Origin: Methanomicrobium antiquum
Lineage (GTDB): Archaea > Halobacteriota > Methanomicrobia > Methanomicrobiales > Methanomicrobiaceae
Assembly: GCF_029633915.1 (NCBI RefSeq)
Contig: NZ_CP091092.1
Span: 1,612,001-1,676,000 of the forward strand
Length of the DNA: 64,000 bases
Reading direction: 5' to 3'
The notes under the pieces are model-generated. The model was not told where the DNA came from, searched no databases, and saw nothing but the letters and a program-made list of their open reading frames with translations. The translations under genes were made by a program, and so were the position numbers. Positions 45,315 to 56,385 of this stretch are shown here, one piece after another; position 1 is the first letter of the stretch, and every line of letters starts with the position of its first letter.

Positions 45315-46802
45315 ATGAAATATGCACTTCTCTCGGTCTGGGACAAGACCGGCATAATCGAACTTGCAGAATGTCTTTTAAAAAACAACTACACAATTTT
45401 AAGCTCAGGAGGCACTGCAAAAACCCTTCGCGAGGCAGGGCTTGAAATAACAGAAGTATCTGAATATACAGGCGCTCCTGAAATGATGGACGGACGTGTC
45501 AAAACCCTCCACCCAAAGATCCATGGTGGTCTTTTGGGAAGAAGAGGTATTGATGATGAGGTAATGAAAAATAACAAAATATCAGCTATTGATATTCTTG
45601 TCGTAAACCTCTATCCTTTTGAGGAAATGTCATCCAAAAATTTGCCTTTAAACGAGCTTATTGAATATGTGGATATTGGCGGGCCTGCTATGATTCGTGC
45701 CGCTGCTAAAAATTTCAAAGACGTTTCTGTTATAATAGACCCTTCTGATTATGAAATGCTTAAAAAAGCAGTTTCTGAGAAAAACTTAAGTGAAAAAGAC
45801 AGACTTTATTTTGCAAAAAAGGTCTTTTCAAGGACAGCATCTTATGATGCCGCAATTTCAAACTATCTCTCCTCTATCGATTCAGAATTTCCTGAAGTAT
45901 ATACTGTCCAGTTTAAAAACGGAAGGATGCTTCGCTATGGAGAAAACCCTCACCAAAAAGCGGCCATATATGGAGAAACAGGAATTGCAGGTCAGACTCC
46001 CCTCCAGGGAAAGGCTATGTCATACAACAACTATCTGGATGTTGATGCGGCAGTAGGTCTTTTAAGAGAATTTGACGAAACAGCGGCTGTTATTGTAAAA
46101 CACAACAATCCCTGTGGCGTATCTTTAGGTGAGAGACTTCTGGATGCTTATCTGAAAGCACGCGATGTTGACCCGGTCTCCGCCTACGGCGGGATTGTTG
46201 CATTAAACCGCAAAGTAGAGGCAGATGTTGCAAAAGAACTCGCATCAACCTTTATAGAAGTAGTTATTGCACCATCATATACTAAAGAGGCACTTGAAAT
46301 TATGAAAGTCAAGGAGAACATGCGCGTTTTAATTCTCCCTGAAGAAAAAGAGTCTGTTTCACTAAGAACCATTGACGGCGGCGCTCTTATTCAGTCAACT
46401 CCAAAAGATGTCTCTGAAAACTGGGAAGTAGTCTCTGAGCGTGAACCAACAAAAGAAGAGATGGGTGCTATGAAGCTTGCAATGAAAATATGCAAGCACA
46501 CAAAGAGCAATGCAATTGTCTTTGCCAAAGGAAAATCAGCATCAGCTATAGGTGCAGGTCAGATGAACAGGGTCAATTCCACGGAAATAGCAATTAAAAA
46601 AGCAGAATCCTCACTTGAAGGATCAGTTGTTGCATCAGATGCTTTTTTGCCGTTTGCAGACACCCTTGAAGTTGCCGCAAAAGCCGGCGCCACAGCCCTC
46701 CTTCAGCCAGGTGGTTCCATACGGGATAACGAAGTAATTGAGGCCGCAAACCGTTTAAATATCGCAATGGTGTTTACAGGTATCAGATACTTCAGACACT
46801 AA
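45315..46802 (+). CDS. purH: Bifunctional AICAR transformylase / IMP cyclohydrolase PurH
   Basis: 495 residues, both domains present. IMP cyclohydrolase 1-190 (LLSVWDKTGIIELA, ILSSGGTAKTL, MMDGRVKTLHPKIHGG) and AICAR transformylase (VIVKHNNPCGVSLG with the active Lys-His, SAYGGIVALN, FAKGKSASAIGAGQMNRV). Catalyses the last two steps of IMP synthesis with formyl-tetrahydrofolate. Many archaea use PurP and PurO instead, so this is the bacterial-type route. Likely leaderless from a box at 45281. Confidence 0.96.
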   Translation: MKYALLSVWDKTGIIELAECLLKNNYTILSSGGTAKTLREAGLEITEVSEYTGAPEMMDGRVKTLHPKIHGGLLGRRGIDDEVMKNNKISAIDILVVNLYPFEEMSSKNLPLNELIEYVDIGGPAMIRAAAKNFKDVSVIIDPSDYEMLKKAVSEKNLSEKDRLYFAKKVFSRTASYDAAISNYLSSIDSEFPEVYTVQFKNGRMLRYGENPHQKAAIYGETGIAGQTPLQGKAMSYNNYLDVDAAVGLLREFDETAAVIVKHNNPCGVSLGERLLDAYLKARDVDPVSAYGGIVALNRKVEADVAKELASTFIEVVIAPSYTKEALEIMKVKENMRVLILPEEKESVSLRTIDGGALIQSTPKDVSENWEVVSEREPTKEEMGAMKLAMKICKHTKSNAIVFAKGKSASAIGAGQMNRVNSTEIAIKKAESSLEGSVVASDAFLPFADTLEVAAKAGATALLQPGGSIRDNEVIEAANRLNIAMVFTGIRYFRH

Positions 46803-46840
46803 ATTATTTTTTTCTCTTTTTGATGTTTAGAGACATCGCC
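46803..46840 (+). terminator. purH terminator
   Basis: ATTATTTTTTTCTC directly after the stop, then a small hairpin GATGT-TTAGAG-ACATC (46822-46837). Oligo-T is the usual archaeal signal. Confidence 0.45.
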
Positions 46841-46937
46841 TGCAAAAATTCGTCCAGATTTTATTAGTTTATTATTTTTTAATATAATTAGATCGATCGT
46901 GTTATATGTTAGCATACCACACATTAAAAGGATAGAT

Positions 46938-47045
46938 ATGTTTGGTCTGCCATTCGTCACAGTTCTTAGCGTAGGAGCGGGGACAGGAATAATAATTCTC
47001 GCTCTTTTGATCTGGGGACTTAAGTTTAAAGAGGTGAAAATTTGA
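46938..47045 (+). CDS. Symporter small accessory protein, 35 residues
   Basis: A very short frame from ATG 46938: a hydrophobic single span (VTVLSVGAGTGIIILALLIWGL) and a basic end KFKEVKI. Its stop overlaps the symporter start by 4 bases (TTGA), and GAGGTG inside its last codons serves as the ribosome binding site of the symporter, so translation is coupled. Tiny membrane partners ahead of sodium/solute symporters are known in methanogens, which supports this as a real gene. Confidence 0.78.
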   Translation: MFGLPFVTVLSVGAGTGIIILALLIWGLKFKEVKI

Positions 47046-48571
47046 ATTTTGATCCCTTTACATTGGTTATAATCATCCTCTATGCACTGGTCCTTATTCT
47101 TATCGGAAACTGGGCATCCAAAAAAATTCACAATACCGAGGATTATATCCTTGCAGGAAGATCACTTGGATTCTGGGTATTCACAATTCTAATGGTTGCA
47201 TCGGTCTGCAGTGGAATGACTCTTGTCGGGGTCTCAGGATTTGGATTTACATCAGGATGGCCTGGAATCTGGGAACAGCTTGCAGTCCCTCTTGCGGCCT
47301 CTTTTGCAATAATAGTATTCGGAGTTAAACTTCACTATATCGGAAAAACCTCAGGATACATGACAGTTGAGGATTACTTTGCTCAGCGTTTTGAGAGTCC
47401 AAGAGCAATCAGAGGCGTAACTGCTCTTTCAGGAATTATTGTATCTCTAATCTACCTTGTCGGGCAATACACTGCAATAAGCATTGTTCTTGTATGGTTG
47501 TTTGACATAGATCACAGAATTGCTCTTATTATTGCGGCAATTATCATCACTCTGTACACTGTAATAGGGGGGCTATACGCAGTATCATGGACAACACTGA
47601 TACAAGGCGGAATTTTAATAGTTGGTGTTTTGATAATGGCGCCGATTGTGATTATTTCAGCAGGAGGTCTTGAGCATATAAATACAGTTATGTCAGGCAT
47701 AGATCCAAACCTGGTTGCTCCCTATTTCCCAACAGCATATGCTTCATATGCATACTGCACTCCTGAATTTTTATTCTCATTTGTTGTTATGCTAACAATA
47801 GGTCTAGCATGCGCTCCGCATGTAGTAAACAATGTTTTAGCTGCAAAAGAGGACAAATTCTTTAAATGGGCCCCTCTTGTGGCATTTATGATATATCTTG
47901 TTGTAATGTTCTTAGTCAAATTTGTAGGATTTGCGGTAAGGGTGCTTGTAGAGGAAGGAAAACTTGTTCTGCCCTCGACTGTGAATGCACAGGATTTTGC
48001 TTTCATGTATGGTGTTGAGTACGCTGTTCCAAACATGCTTATCTGGGCATTTTTTGCAGTTATTGTTCTTGCCGCTGTTATGTCTACGACTGACCGACTC
48101 ATGCTTACAATCGGAACAATGTTTTCATGGGATATATACAAAAATCTTATCAATCCAAATGCTTCTGACAGGCAGGTGCTTCGCTTAAGTCAGGCATCAG
48201 TTGTTATTGTAGCAATTGTGTCAATCATACTTGCACTAAATCCCCCTGAGATGCTTGCATTCTTAATCTGGCTGGGAATAGGAGTCATGCTTGCAACATT
48301 TGCGGTTCCGTTCCTTGCAGGGCTTTACTGGAGGCGTGCAACAAAAGAAGGAGCAATTGCATCGGTTTTAACAGGTCTTTTTGCTTCAGGAATCTTTGGA
48401 TATTACTACCAGTATATTGCAAAGCTTCCAATGCACTTTTCAATTTATGCTTTGGCATGTGCGATAATAGCGATGATTGTAGTCAGTCTTCTTACTCCTA
48501 AAAATTCAGAAGAGGTGCTTGACAAAACTATGACAGGCTTTTTTATCCAGCCAAAAGAGCTTAAAAAATAA
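47042..48571 (+). CDS. Sodium/solute symporter family transporter
   Basis: 509 residues from TTG 47042, about 13 membrane spans in the LeuT-like SSS fold. GRSLGFWVFTILMVASVCSGMTLVG (span 1), ITLYTVIGGLYAVSWTTLIQGGILIVGV and the sodium-site region AAVMSTTDRLMLTIGTMFSWDIYKNL. Substrate unknown; the pattern resembles the proline/pantothenate branch. Co-translated with the small accessory protein. Followed by a T-rich termination region. Confidence 0.9.
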   Translation: MNFDPFTLVIIILYALVLILIGNWASKKIHNTEDYILAGRSLGFWVFTILMVASVCSGMTLVGVSGFGFTSGWPGIWEQLAVPLAASFAIIVFGVKLHYIGKTSGYMTVEDYFAQRFESPRAIRGVTALSGIIVSLIYLVGQYTAISIVLVWLFDIDHRIALIIAAIIITLYTVIGGLYAVSWTTLIQGGILIVGVLIMAPIVIISAGGLEHINTVMSGIDPNLVAPYFPTAYASYAYCTPEFLFSFVVMLTIGLACAPHVVNNVLAAKEDKFFKWAPLVAFMIYLVVMFLVKFVGFAVRVLVEEGKLVLPSTVNAQDFAFMYGVEYAVPNMLIWAFFAVIVLAAVMSTTDRLMLTIGTMFSWDIYKNLINPNASDRQVLRLSQASVVIVAIVSIILALNPPEMLAFLIWLGIGVMLATFAVPFLAGLYWRRATKEGAIASVLTGLFASGIFGYYYQYIAKLPMHFSIYALACAIIAMIVVSLLTPKNSEEVLDKTMTGFFIQPKELKK

Positions 48572-48584
48572 ATAAACAGAGAAA

Positions 48585-48700
48585 TTTCTTTTAATTTTTT
48601 TTATCTTTTCTCAATTTTTTATCTTTTTTCAATTTTTTTCACTTTTCTTCAATTTTTTTGCTTCTTCTAATTAATCTAAATTTTTTTTCAATTATCGTTC
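48585..48700 (+). terminator. Repetitive oligo-T terminator region after the symporter
   Basis: Several units of the form TTTTCTTCAATTTTTTT follow one another from 48585 to about 48700, giving five or more T-runs of six or longer. Confidence 0.5.
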
Positions 48701-48861
48701 TTTTTTATGTTTTGATCTGCTTTTTTCTTTCACCCCGCAGGGAAGCTTTATTTATAGTGGCTGTCTTCAAAATAAACACAGGATACAAAATACTTAAAAG
48801 ATGATAAATCAGAAAAAAACCTGTAAATTACAATCATTTAAATAAAGATAAGAGCCTGAGA

Positions 48862-49971
48862 ATGACAAAAGAATTGCCTCAAAGAATAATTCTCCATGTC
48901 GATATGGACAGTTTTTTTGCATCGGTTGAGATAAGAGAAAGGCCGGATTTAAAAGGAAAACCTGTAATAATCGGTGCCGATCCAAAAGGAGGCAATGGTC
49001 GCGGTGTTGTTAGTACATGTTCATATGAGGCACGAAGATTTGGTGTTCATTCTGCAATGCCGGTCTCAATTGCATACAGAAAATGTCCGGACGGGATTTT
49101 CCTGCCTGTGAACATGCCGCTTTATAAAAAAACCTCAAAAAATATTATGGATATCTTAAGGGAATATTCAGAAAAATTTGAACAGGTCAGTGTTGATGAA
49201 GGTTATCTTGACTTAACACATATTGGTAGTTTTGAAGAGGCTGAAAAAATAGCAGAGGAGATTAAAACCAGAGTTTTATTATCTGAAGATATCACATGTT
49301 CGGTTGGAATCGGCCCTTCAAAGGTTGTTTCAAAAATTGCATCCGATTATCAAAAGCCAAACGGACTTACAATTGTACGGCCTGAAGAAGTCAGCTCTTT
49401 TTTAAACCCGATGCCAATTGGAAAAATTCCCGGAATTGGCAAAAAAACACAGGAGATACTCTCAAATGCACATATTAAAACGGTGACAGGTTTAGTTGAC
49501 TATGACATTCAAAAACTCATATCTCTTGTCGGCCGCCATGCCGCTGACATGAAACTTTTGGCATCAGGAATTGACAACAGACCTGTTTTAAAACGGGAAG
49601 AACAGAAGTCAACAGGACGCGAAACAACATTTCAAACCGATACCAAAGATGAAATTAAGATTTTAGATACTGCATTAAATATCTGCGATGAAATTTTTCA
49701 AATTATTAGTTCAAAAAAATTGCGCTTCAGGACAGTTACAGTCAAAATCAGATACTCTGGATTTATCACACATACAAGATCAAAATCACTTCCGAGGCAC
49801 ACGACAGACCTTCAGACTCTGAAAGATACTGCCTCAAGCCTTATTTCTGAAAATCTTGATACAAAATTACCTGTAAGATTAATCGGCGTATCTGTTTCTG
49901 CATTTGACTCACAAGAAACAGTCCAGATGCAGATTTATGATTTTGAAAATTCCGGTTTTTACAAAACATAA
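48862..49971 (+). CDS. dinB: DNA polymerase IV (Y-family translesion polymerase)
   Basis: 369 residues. Palm metal residues in HVDMDSFFASVE and SVDEGYLDLT, GVVSTCSYEARRFGVHSAMP (fingers), helix-hairpin-helix GKIPGIGKKTQEIL and the little-finger domain from about residue 240. Copies past damaged bases. TTTATTTATAGTGG about 105 bases upstream may be its TATA box. Confidence 0.94.
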   Translation: MTKELPQRIILHVDMDSFFASVEIRERPDLKGKPVIIGADPKGGNGRGVVSTCSYEARRFGVHSAMPVSIAYRKCPDGIFLPVNMPLYKKTSKNIMDILREYSEKFEQVSVDEGYLDLTHIGSFEEAEKIAEEIKTRVLLSEDITCSVGIGPSKVVSKIASDYQKPNGLTIVRPEEVSSFLNPMPIGKIPGIGKKTQEILSNAHIKTVTGLVDYDIQKLISLVGRHAADMKLLASGIDNRPVLKREEQKSTGRETTFQTDTKDEIKILDTALNICDEIFQIISSKKLRFRTVTVKIRYSGFITHTRSKSLPRHTTDLQTLKDTASSLISENLDTKLPVRLIGVSVSAFDSQETVQMQIYDFENSGFYKT

Positions 49972-50048
49972 AAAAACGACTCTTCGCCATATTTCTGATC
50001 ACCCTAATTTGGAATTGATTTGTCGCGATGTACACAATATCCCCGGGA

Positions 50049-50124
50049 ACCGGAGGGGCTTGTCCCCCTCCGGTGACCTATCGTAAGCGGGGTGGGTTTA
50101 AGGGAGGGGCCTGTCCCCTCCCTT
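50049..50124. repeat. Two related GC-rich stem-loops
   Basis: Stem 1: ACCGGAGGGG (50049-50058) with CCCCTCCGGT (50065-50074). Stem 2: AAGGGAGGGG (50100-50109) with CCCCTCCCTT (50115-50124). Loops are CTTGTC and CCTGT, so the cores are copies of one motif, GGAGGGG-loop-CCCCTCC. Confidence 0.8.
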
Positions 50125-50171
50125 GCTAATAATCGATTAGCTTTGATTGTCTTCCAGTCAAGGCCAGTAAC
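50124..50171 (-). pseudogene. Possible relic of an ISL3-like transposase
   Basis: Sixteen codons read VTGLDWKTIKANRLLA, which recalls the GLDWKTVK helix-turn-helix block of ISL3-family transposases. Frames on both sides are closed and one GC-rich hairpin cuts in at the 3' end, so any gene here is dead. Similarity is from memory and short. Confidence 0.3.
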
Positions 50172-50544
50172 CTAAGAAACTGATGAAATATTCCATATCA
50201 ATAATCTTAAAGCCCACAAATGAGAACATAGATGTGAATGCAGAAATGCATTCCTTCCATTTGTAATGTTTATTGGACATATCATCATATTTGGAGGTTA
50301 TTCTCTAAGTTGTTTCTCTTTTTGGATAGTCCTAACTTTCAGAAAAATGGAGAAGAACCAAAATAACACAGAAAAAATAAACCCTGAAAACTTCGTCAAA
50401 AAGACGAAAAACAGATTGAATAAAAAAATATTCTGAAAAACGGCTAAAACTTAAATATTCAAAACCAGCAAAAAATATATTACTTTTTTTGATTATTTTA
50501 TATTATTATACCATTATTTTTTTGTTTTTTTTCTTTTATTTTTT

Positions 50545-52152
50545 TTACCTGTTGGCTTTTCTTGCAGGCTCTAAAGAAATTTCGTGTCCGCGAATTGTTG
50601 AATTGTTCATTACCCTGTAAACATCTGCCGCATTGTTTTCAGGCACTTCAACAAATGAAAAGTCATTAAAAATACTGATTGCACCAATAAGATTTCCCTG
50701 AATCTTGGTCTCTCCTGCAATCGCACCGACAATATCGCCCGGACGAATACCTTTTGCTTTGCCAATGTTTATGAAAAACCGGACCATTCCCGGCTCTCCG
50801 CCGGTATTTGAGAAATCAGCTGAAGTTTCTTTCTGTGAAGACTGTGACGATTCTCTCCCATCTCCTTCCATGTGAAGCTTCATAAGCGCGGCGGAAATAT
50901 CTGTCAGTGGGAAATCTTCATCCATTAATTTTTCTACTGCTGATATGTAGGCAGTCAGATCGCTTTCAGCCATAAGATTCCTGATTTTGTCAAGGAAGCG
51001 CTCAAGGCGACAATTTTCTACATCCTTTGTGCTTGGAGGTGAAACTCGTCTGATTTTGACTTTTGCAAGCCTCTGAATCATACGAAGCTTTTCTGTCTCA
51101 CGTGGCCCGACAAAAGTGTAAGCACGACCTGTCTTTCCTGCACGGCCTGTACGGCCAATTCTGTGCACATAATATTCCACATCCTGTGGAACGTCATAGT
51201 TATAGACAGTATCAATGTCATCAACATCAATGCCTCTTGCCGCGACATCGGTTGCGATTAAAATATCCAGAGAGCCTCCCCTGAACTTTCCCATAACGCG
51301 GTCTCTTAAAGCCTGCTTCATATCGCCATGAAGACCTTCTGCAAAATATCCTCTTGAATGAAGTGAAGATGAAAGTTCATCAACACGCCTTTTTGTATTA
51401 CAAAAGATCATTGAAAGACCGGGACCATTGATATCAATTAAACGGCACAAAATATCGAGCTTATCTCTCTCGCGGGTTTCAATATATGACTGCTCAATTA
51501 AAGGAACAGTAAGTTCTGTAGGATTAAGCTTCAAAAATTCAGGATTTTTCTGGAATGCTTTTGAAATTTTGATGATTGGTTTAGGCATTGTGGCAGAGAA
51601 CAAAATAGTCTGGCGCTTCTCCGGAGCATATGCAAGAATTTCTTCAAGATCCTCCTTAAAGCCCATATCAAGCATCTGATCAGCTTCATCCAAGACAATT
51701 GTCTCAACCGATGAGAGAACCAGTGTTCTTCTCTTGAGGTGATCCATAACCCTTCCAGGTGTTCCCACAACAATCTGGACTCCACGATTAAGAACAGAGA
51801 TCTGCCTTTCGATTGGTTGTCCTCCATAGATTGGAAGCACTCTTATATCATCACGGTATTTCAGAAGTCTGTTGAACTCTTCTGCTATCTGGATTGTTAA
51901 TTCTCTTGTTGGTGAAAGGATTATTGCCTGAACATTGCTTTTTTTGACATCTATCTTTTCAATCACAGGTATCGCAAATGCTGCAGTCTTCCCGGTACCT
52001 GTCTGGGCCTGGCCTGTAACATCTCGGCCATTCATAATGAGAGGTATTGAAAGCTGTTGTATTGGTGTGGGTTCCTCAAAACCCATATCTTCAATTGCTT
52101 TAAGTATTTCTTCAGAAATATTAAGCTCACTAAATTTTAAAAAAGAATCCAT
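50545..52152 (-). CDS. DEAD-box RNA helicase with DbpA-type RNA-binding domain
   Basis: 535 residues. Helicase core 1-370: Q motif FEEPTPIQ, AQTGTGKT, PTRELT, DEAD in VLDEADQML, SAT, and HRIGRTGRAGKTG. Residues about 455-530 (VRFFINIGKAKGIRPGDIVGAIAG to FSFVEVP) form the DbpA-like RNA-recognition domain seen in bacterial CsdA/DbpA helicases. Probably acts in ribosome assembly or RNA unfolding. A TATA-like CTCTATATAAT lies about 18 bases before ATG 52152. Confidence 0.94.
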   Translation of the reverse strand: MDSFLKFSELNISEEILKAIEDMGFEEPTPIQQLSIPLIMNGRDVTGQAQTGTGKTAAFAIPVIEKIDVKKSNVQAIILSPTRELTIQIAEEFNRLLKYRDDIRVLPIYGGQPIERQISVLNRGVQIVVGTPGRVMDHLKRRTLVLSSVETIVLDEADQMLDMGFKEDLEEILAYAPEKRQTILFSATMPKPIIKISKAFQKNPEFLKLNPTELTVPLIEQSYIETRERDKLDILCRLIDINGPGLSMIFCNTKRRVDELSSSLHSRGYFAEGLHGDMKQALRDRVMGKFRGGSLDILIATDVAARGIDVDDIDTVYNYDVPQDVEYYVHRIGRTGRAGKTGRAYTFVGPRETEKLRMIQRLAKVKIRRVSPPSTKDVENCRLERFLDKIRNLMAESDLTAYISAVEKLMDEDFPLTDISAALMKLHMEGDGRESSQSSQKETSADFSNTGGEPGMVRFFINIGKAKGIRPGDIVGAIAGETKIQGNLIGAISIFNDFSFVEVPENNAADVYRVMNNSTIRGHEISLEPARKANR

Positions 52153-52663
52153 TCTTATTATTATATAGAGCTCAAAGTATTTGATATTTGGGAGAAGAAA
52201 TAATTTATAAAAAAACAGACAGATAACAGCTACATCAATTAATTAACTCAGTATAAGGAAAATAACATTGCATAAGCGGTTAAAAACTGATTTTAAATAA
52301 TGTCCGTAATTTTACATACATCTTCCATTTTCGGTAAGGATTAATGGATTTTGAAGATTTAAAAAGATTATCAGGCTTAAAACTGATTTTTTCTTACATA
52401 TCAATTAACAAAATTAATTGTGCGCTTTAAAAAAAGAGATTTTTTGCTTTCAAAAACTTACTGAGATTTCTTTTAAAATCAATTAAAAACGCTTTTTTAG
52501 ACAGATTAAGAACTTTTTAGGCTTCCCATCAACCTAAGGATGTTAAAAAAATTATTGCATCAAATTCATTAATTCCAAAATCTGACAATCCGAATATTTG
52601 CTAAATTCAGCATTTTTAGTTTCAGCAACTGTTAATTCCAATACCTGCCAATTTCAGTAACTG
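52153..52663. other. 511-base gap, AT-rich, with a duplicated end of pcm
   Basis: No gene. The helicase promoter is at the left end; the right end holds the second copy of a 21-base block that spans the pcm stop codon. Nothing else is evident. Confidence 0.6.
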
Positions 52664-52672
52664 TTAATTCCA
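52620..52672. repeat. Direct repeat across the pcm stop codon
   Basis: Units 52620-52640 and 52652-52672 differ at one base of 21 (TTTCAG, C or T, AACTGTTAATTCCA), period 32. The right unit contains the final Trp and stop of pcm. Confidence 0.85.
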
Positions 52673-53329
52673 GCCTTTATCGCCGATAAGAGGAACAAAT
52701 CTGACACTGCCATGATAAGAAATCTCAGGTTTTCCTCTGTGAATTTTAATCTTTAATAACTCCTGCACACACTGATTTCCGACAGGAACAACAAGCCTTG
52801 CACCCTCCTTTAGATATCTGAAAAGATATTTTGGAATATCAGGAGATGCAGCAGTGACTATTGCACATTCAAACTCTCCTAAATCTTCTGGGATGTCAGT
52901 TCCGTCACCAAAAAAGACTTTAACGTTTCTGATATCTGCTTTTTTAAGATTTTCTTTTGCAAAAGATACAAGCTCTTTTATTCTCTCAAATGACACAACC
53001 TCGGCTGAAATCTTCCCAATAACAGCCGCCTGATAGCCTGAACCGGTTCCAATCTCCAAAACCCGGTCATCTGATTTAAGTTCAAGAAGTTCCGTCATCA
53101 GCCCGACAATGTAAGGCTGTGATATTGTTGCATTCATTCCAATTGGAAGCGGCCTGTCTTCATAAGCATATGGACGAAGATTTTCAGGCACGAAAAGATG
53201 CCTTGGAACATTTTCCATTGAAAAAAGGACTTTTGAATCTGAAATGCCACGGGATTCTATCTGCTCCTTCACCATAAAAGCCCTTAATTCTTTTAATTCA
53301 GGAGTATCTTTAGAAGAGATAGAAGACAT
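52664..53329 (-). CDS. pcm: Protein-L-isoaspartate O-methyltransferase
   Basis: 221 residues. Repairs isoaspartyl damage in proteins by SAM-dependent methylation. Motifs: NVPRHLFVPENLRPYAYEDRPLPIGMNATISQPYIV around residues 45-80 (family-specific), VLEIGTGSGYQAAVIG (motif I), and VVPVGNQCVQELLKI. Monocistronic; a direct duplication crosses its stop codon. Confidence 0.96.
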   Translation of the reverse strand: MSSISSKDTPELKELRAFMVKEQIESRGISDSKVLFSMENVPRHLFVPENLRPYAYEDRPLPIGMNATISQPYIVGLMTELLELKSDDRVLEIGTGSGYQAAVIGKISAEVVSFERIKELVSFAKENLKKADIRNVKVFFGDGTDIPEDLGEFECAIVTAASPDIPKYLFRYLKEGARLVVPVGNQCVQELLKIKIHRGKPEISYHGSVRFVPLIGDKGWN

Positions 53330-53464
53330 AATTGAACTTTGATGATTTTTCTCTTATATTAATTATCGTAAGGAAAATTAAATTAAAAAACATTTCTTAT
53401 TCAAAATAAATTCAAGACCAGATAGACCCAAAAAAAGAATTCAATTTGAATTTCCCTTTAATTA

Positions 53465-53529
53465 TACATGAAAGTTACTTCATAACTTAAATGAAACTGT
53501 TGCATGAAATGATAATTTCATGAAAGTTT

Positions 53530-53532
<3 letters not shown>
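53465..53532 (-). repeat. CATG element, copy 11 (full length)
   Basis: Read on the minus strand, cores at plus positions 53519, 53503, 53490 (CATT) and 53467: steps 16, 13, 23, exactly as in copies 2 and 5. It touches the enolase stop codon. Confidence 0.75.
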
Positions 53533-54894
<1,362 letters not shown>

Positions 54895-54983
54895 CTAAAA
54901 AAAATGTAAAAATAAAACCACTCTGAAATTTAAACCTCCAGTCAGACAACAGACTTTTTGAAAACCACACCCCAATTAATATT

Positions 54984-56306
54984 GTGAAAACTGCAGTACT
55001 TGGAGGAGGACTTACCGGAATCACACTTGCCCGGTTGTTAAACGAAAAAGGTCAGGATGTATGTGTTTTTGAAAAGGAAAATGTAACAGGCGGTTTGTGC
55101 CGTTCAAAAACAAAAGACGGTTTTACCTTTGATATTGGAGGATCGCACATCATCTTTAGCCGCGACAAAGAAGTAAACGACTTCATGTGCGATGTCTTAG
55201 GAATTAACAAGGATAAAAGGAACAGAAATACTAAAATTTTTTTCAAAGGCAGTTATGTCAAATATCCGTTTGAAAACGGACTATATCAGCTCCCCCAAAA
55301 TGATCGCTTCTTCTGTATAAACGAGTTTGTCAAAAATTTAATTGCGCTTGAAAAAGGCGAATTAAAAGATCCAGAAAACTTTAAAGAATGGATCTATCAC
55401 ACATTCGGAAAAGGGATTGCAGAATCCTATATGGTTCCGTACAATGAAAAAATCTGGAACTATCCGGCAGAGAAGATGTCTCATCACTGGGTTGACGGAA
55501 GAATCCCGAGACCTCCTGTAGAAGATATAATCAAATCCGCTATAGGAATTGAAACAGAAGGATATACCCACCAGTCTGTTTTCACATACCCAGTCAGGGG
55601 AGGAATAGAGGCGCTTGTAGATTCCCTAAAAGAGCCTGTATTGGATAAAATTACAACAGATTTTGAAGTCAGAACCATTAAAAAAGAAGAGGATGGATTT
55701 TTGGTTGGAAACGGAAGTCATGAGGTTAAATGTGAAAAAGTAATCTCAACGCTTCCGCCCAAAGTTCTTCTCTCCTGCTTGTCAGATGTTCCTGAAAATG
55801 TAAAGACAGCGTGTGAAAACCTGAAATACAACTCAATTGCATGTGTTGCAATCGGTGTAAAAGGAGAACTTGGCGATATTTCCTGGCTTTATATACCACA
55901 AAAAGAGTTGGGATACTTCAACAGAATTTCATTTCCGTCAAATTATTCAGCGGAAGTTGCGCCAGAAGGCTGTTCATCCGTTCTTGCCGAGATTACATAC
56001 AACAGAGGCGATGAAATATCAAAGATGTCTGATTCAGAATTAATCAGCCACGTCACAGACGGACTTTTAGAGATGAAAATTATAAAGGACAAATCATCAG
56101 TTGTATATTCAGATGTCTCAAGATTTGAATACGCATATGTTGTATACGACCTTGACTATCTTAAAAATGTAAAAATAATGAAAAAATACTTTGAGTCCCT
56201 TGGAATCTCTCTTGTAGGCCGCTTTTCAGAGTTTGAATACTTAAATATGGATGGATGCATCCGACATGTTTTTGATTATGTTAAAAATAAAATAAATTCA
56301 GAATAA
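54984..56306 (+). CDS. FAD-dependent amine-oxidase-fold protein (protoporphyrinogen oxidase/UDP-galactopyranose mutase-like)
   Basis: 440 residues from GTG 54984. FAD dinucleotide fold at the N-terminus: AVLGGGLTGITLARLLNEKG and the second motif VFEKENVTGGLCRS. The middle part (KGSYVKYPFENGLYQLP, YMVPYNEKIWNYPAEKM) resembles flavoproteins found in polysaccharide gene clusters, more than haem enzymes. It is followed by an exporter and a glycosyltransferase on the same strand, consistent with a surface-sugar role. Substrate not known. Confidence 0.82.
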   Translation: MKTAVLGGGLTGITLARLLNEKGQDVCVFEKENVTGGLCRSKTKDGFTFDIGGSHIIFSRDKEVNDFMCDVLGINKDKRNRNTKIFFKGSYVKYPFENGLYQLPQNDRFFCINEFVKNLIALEKGELKDPENFKEWIYHTFGKGIAESYMVPYNEKIWNYPAEKMSHHWVDGRIPRPPVEDIIKSAIGIETEGYTHQSVFTYPVRGGIEALVDSLKEPVLDKITTDFEVRTIKKEEDGFLVGNGSHEVKCEKVISTLPPKVLLSCLSDVPENVKTACENLKYNSIACVAIGVKGELGDISWLYIPQKELGYFNRISFPSNYSAEVAPEGCSSVLAEITYNRGDEISKMSDSELISHVTDGLLEMKIIKDKSSVVYSDVSRFEYAYVVYDLDYLKNVKIMKKYFESLGISLVGRFSEFEYLNMDGCIRHVFDYVKNKINSE

Positions 56307-56385
56307 CCATAGATACATTTTTTCTGACAAATACAAAATTTTTATACAGAATCTATTTCTCCATTAAATTACCAGTTTTTAGTTA

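Larger units (their letters stand above)
49972..50544. other. 573-base gap with GC-rich hairpins and a possible transposase relic
   Basis: No intact gene. Two GC-rich stem-loops (50049-50124) interrupt otherwise AT-rich DNA. Minus-strand 50124-50171 reads like the helix-turn-helix of an ISL3-type transposase (VTGLDWKTIKANRLL), but neighbouring frames are broken by stops. Downstream is AT-rich up to the helicase 3' end. Confidence 0.6.
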
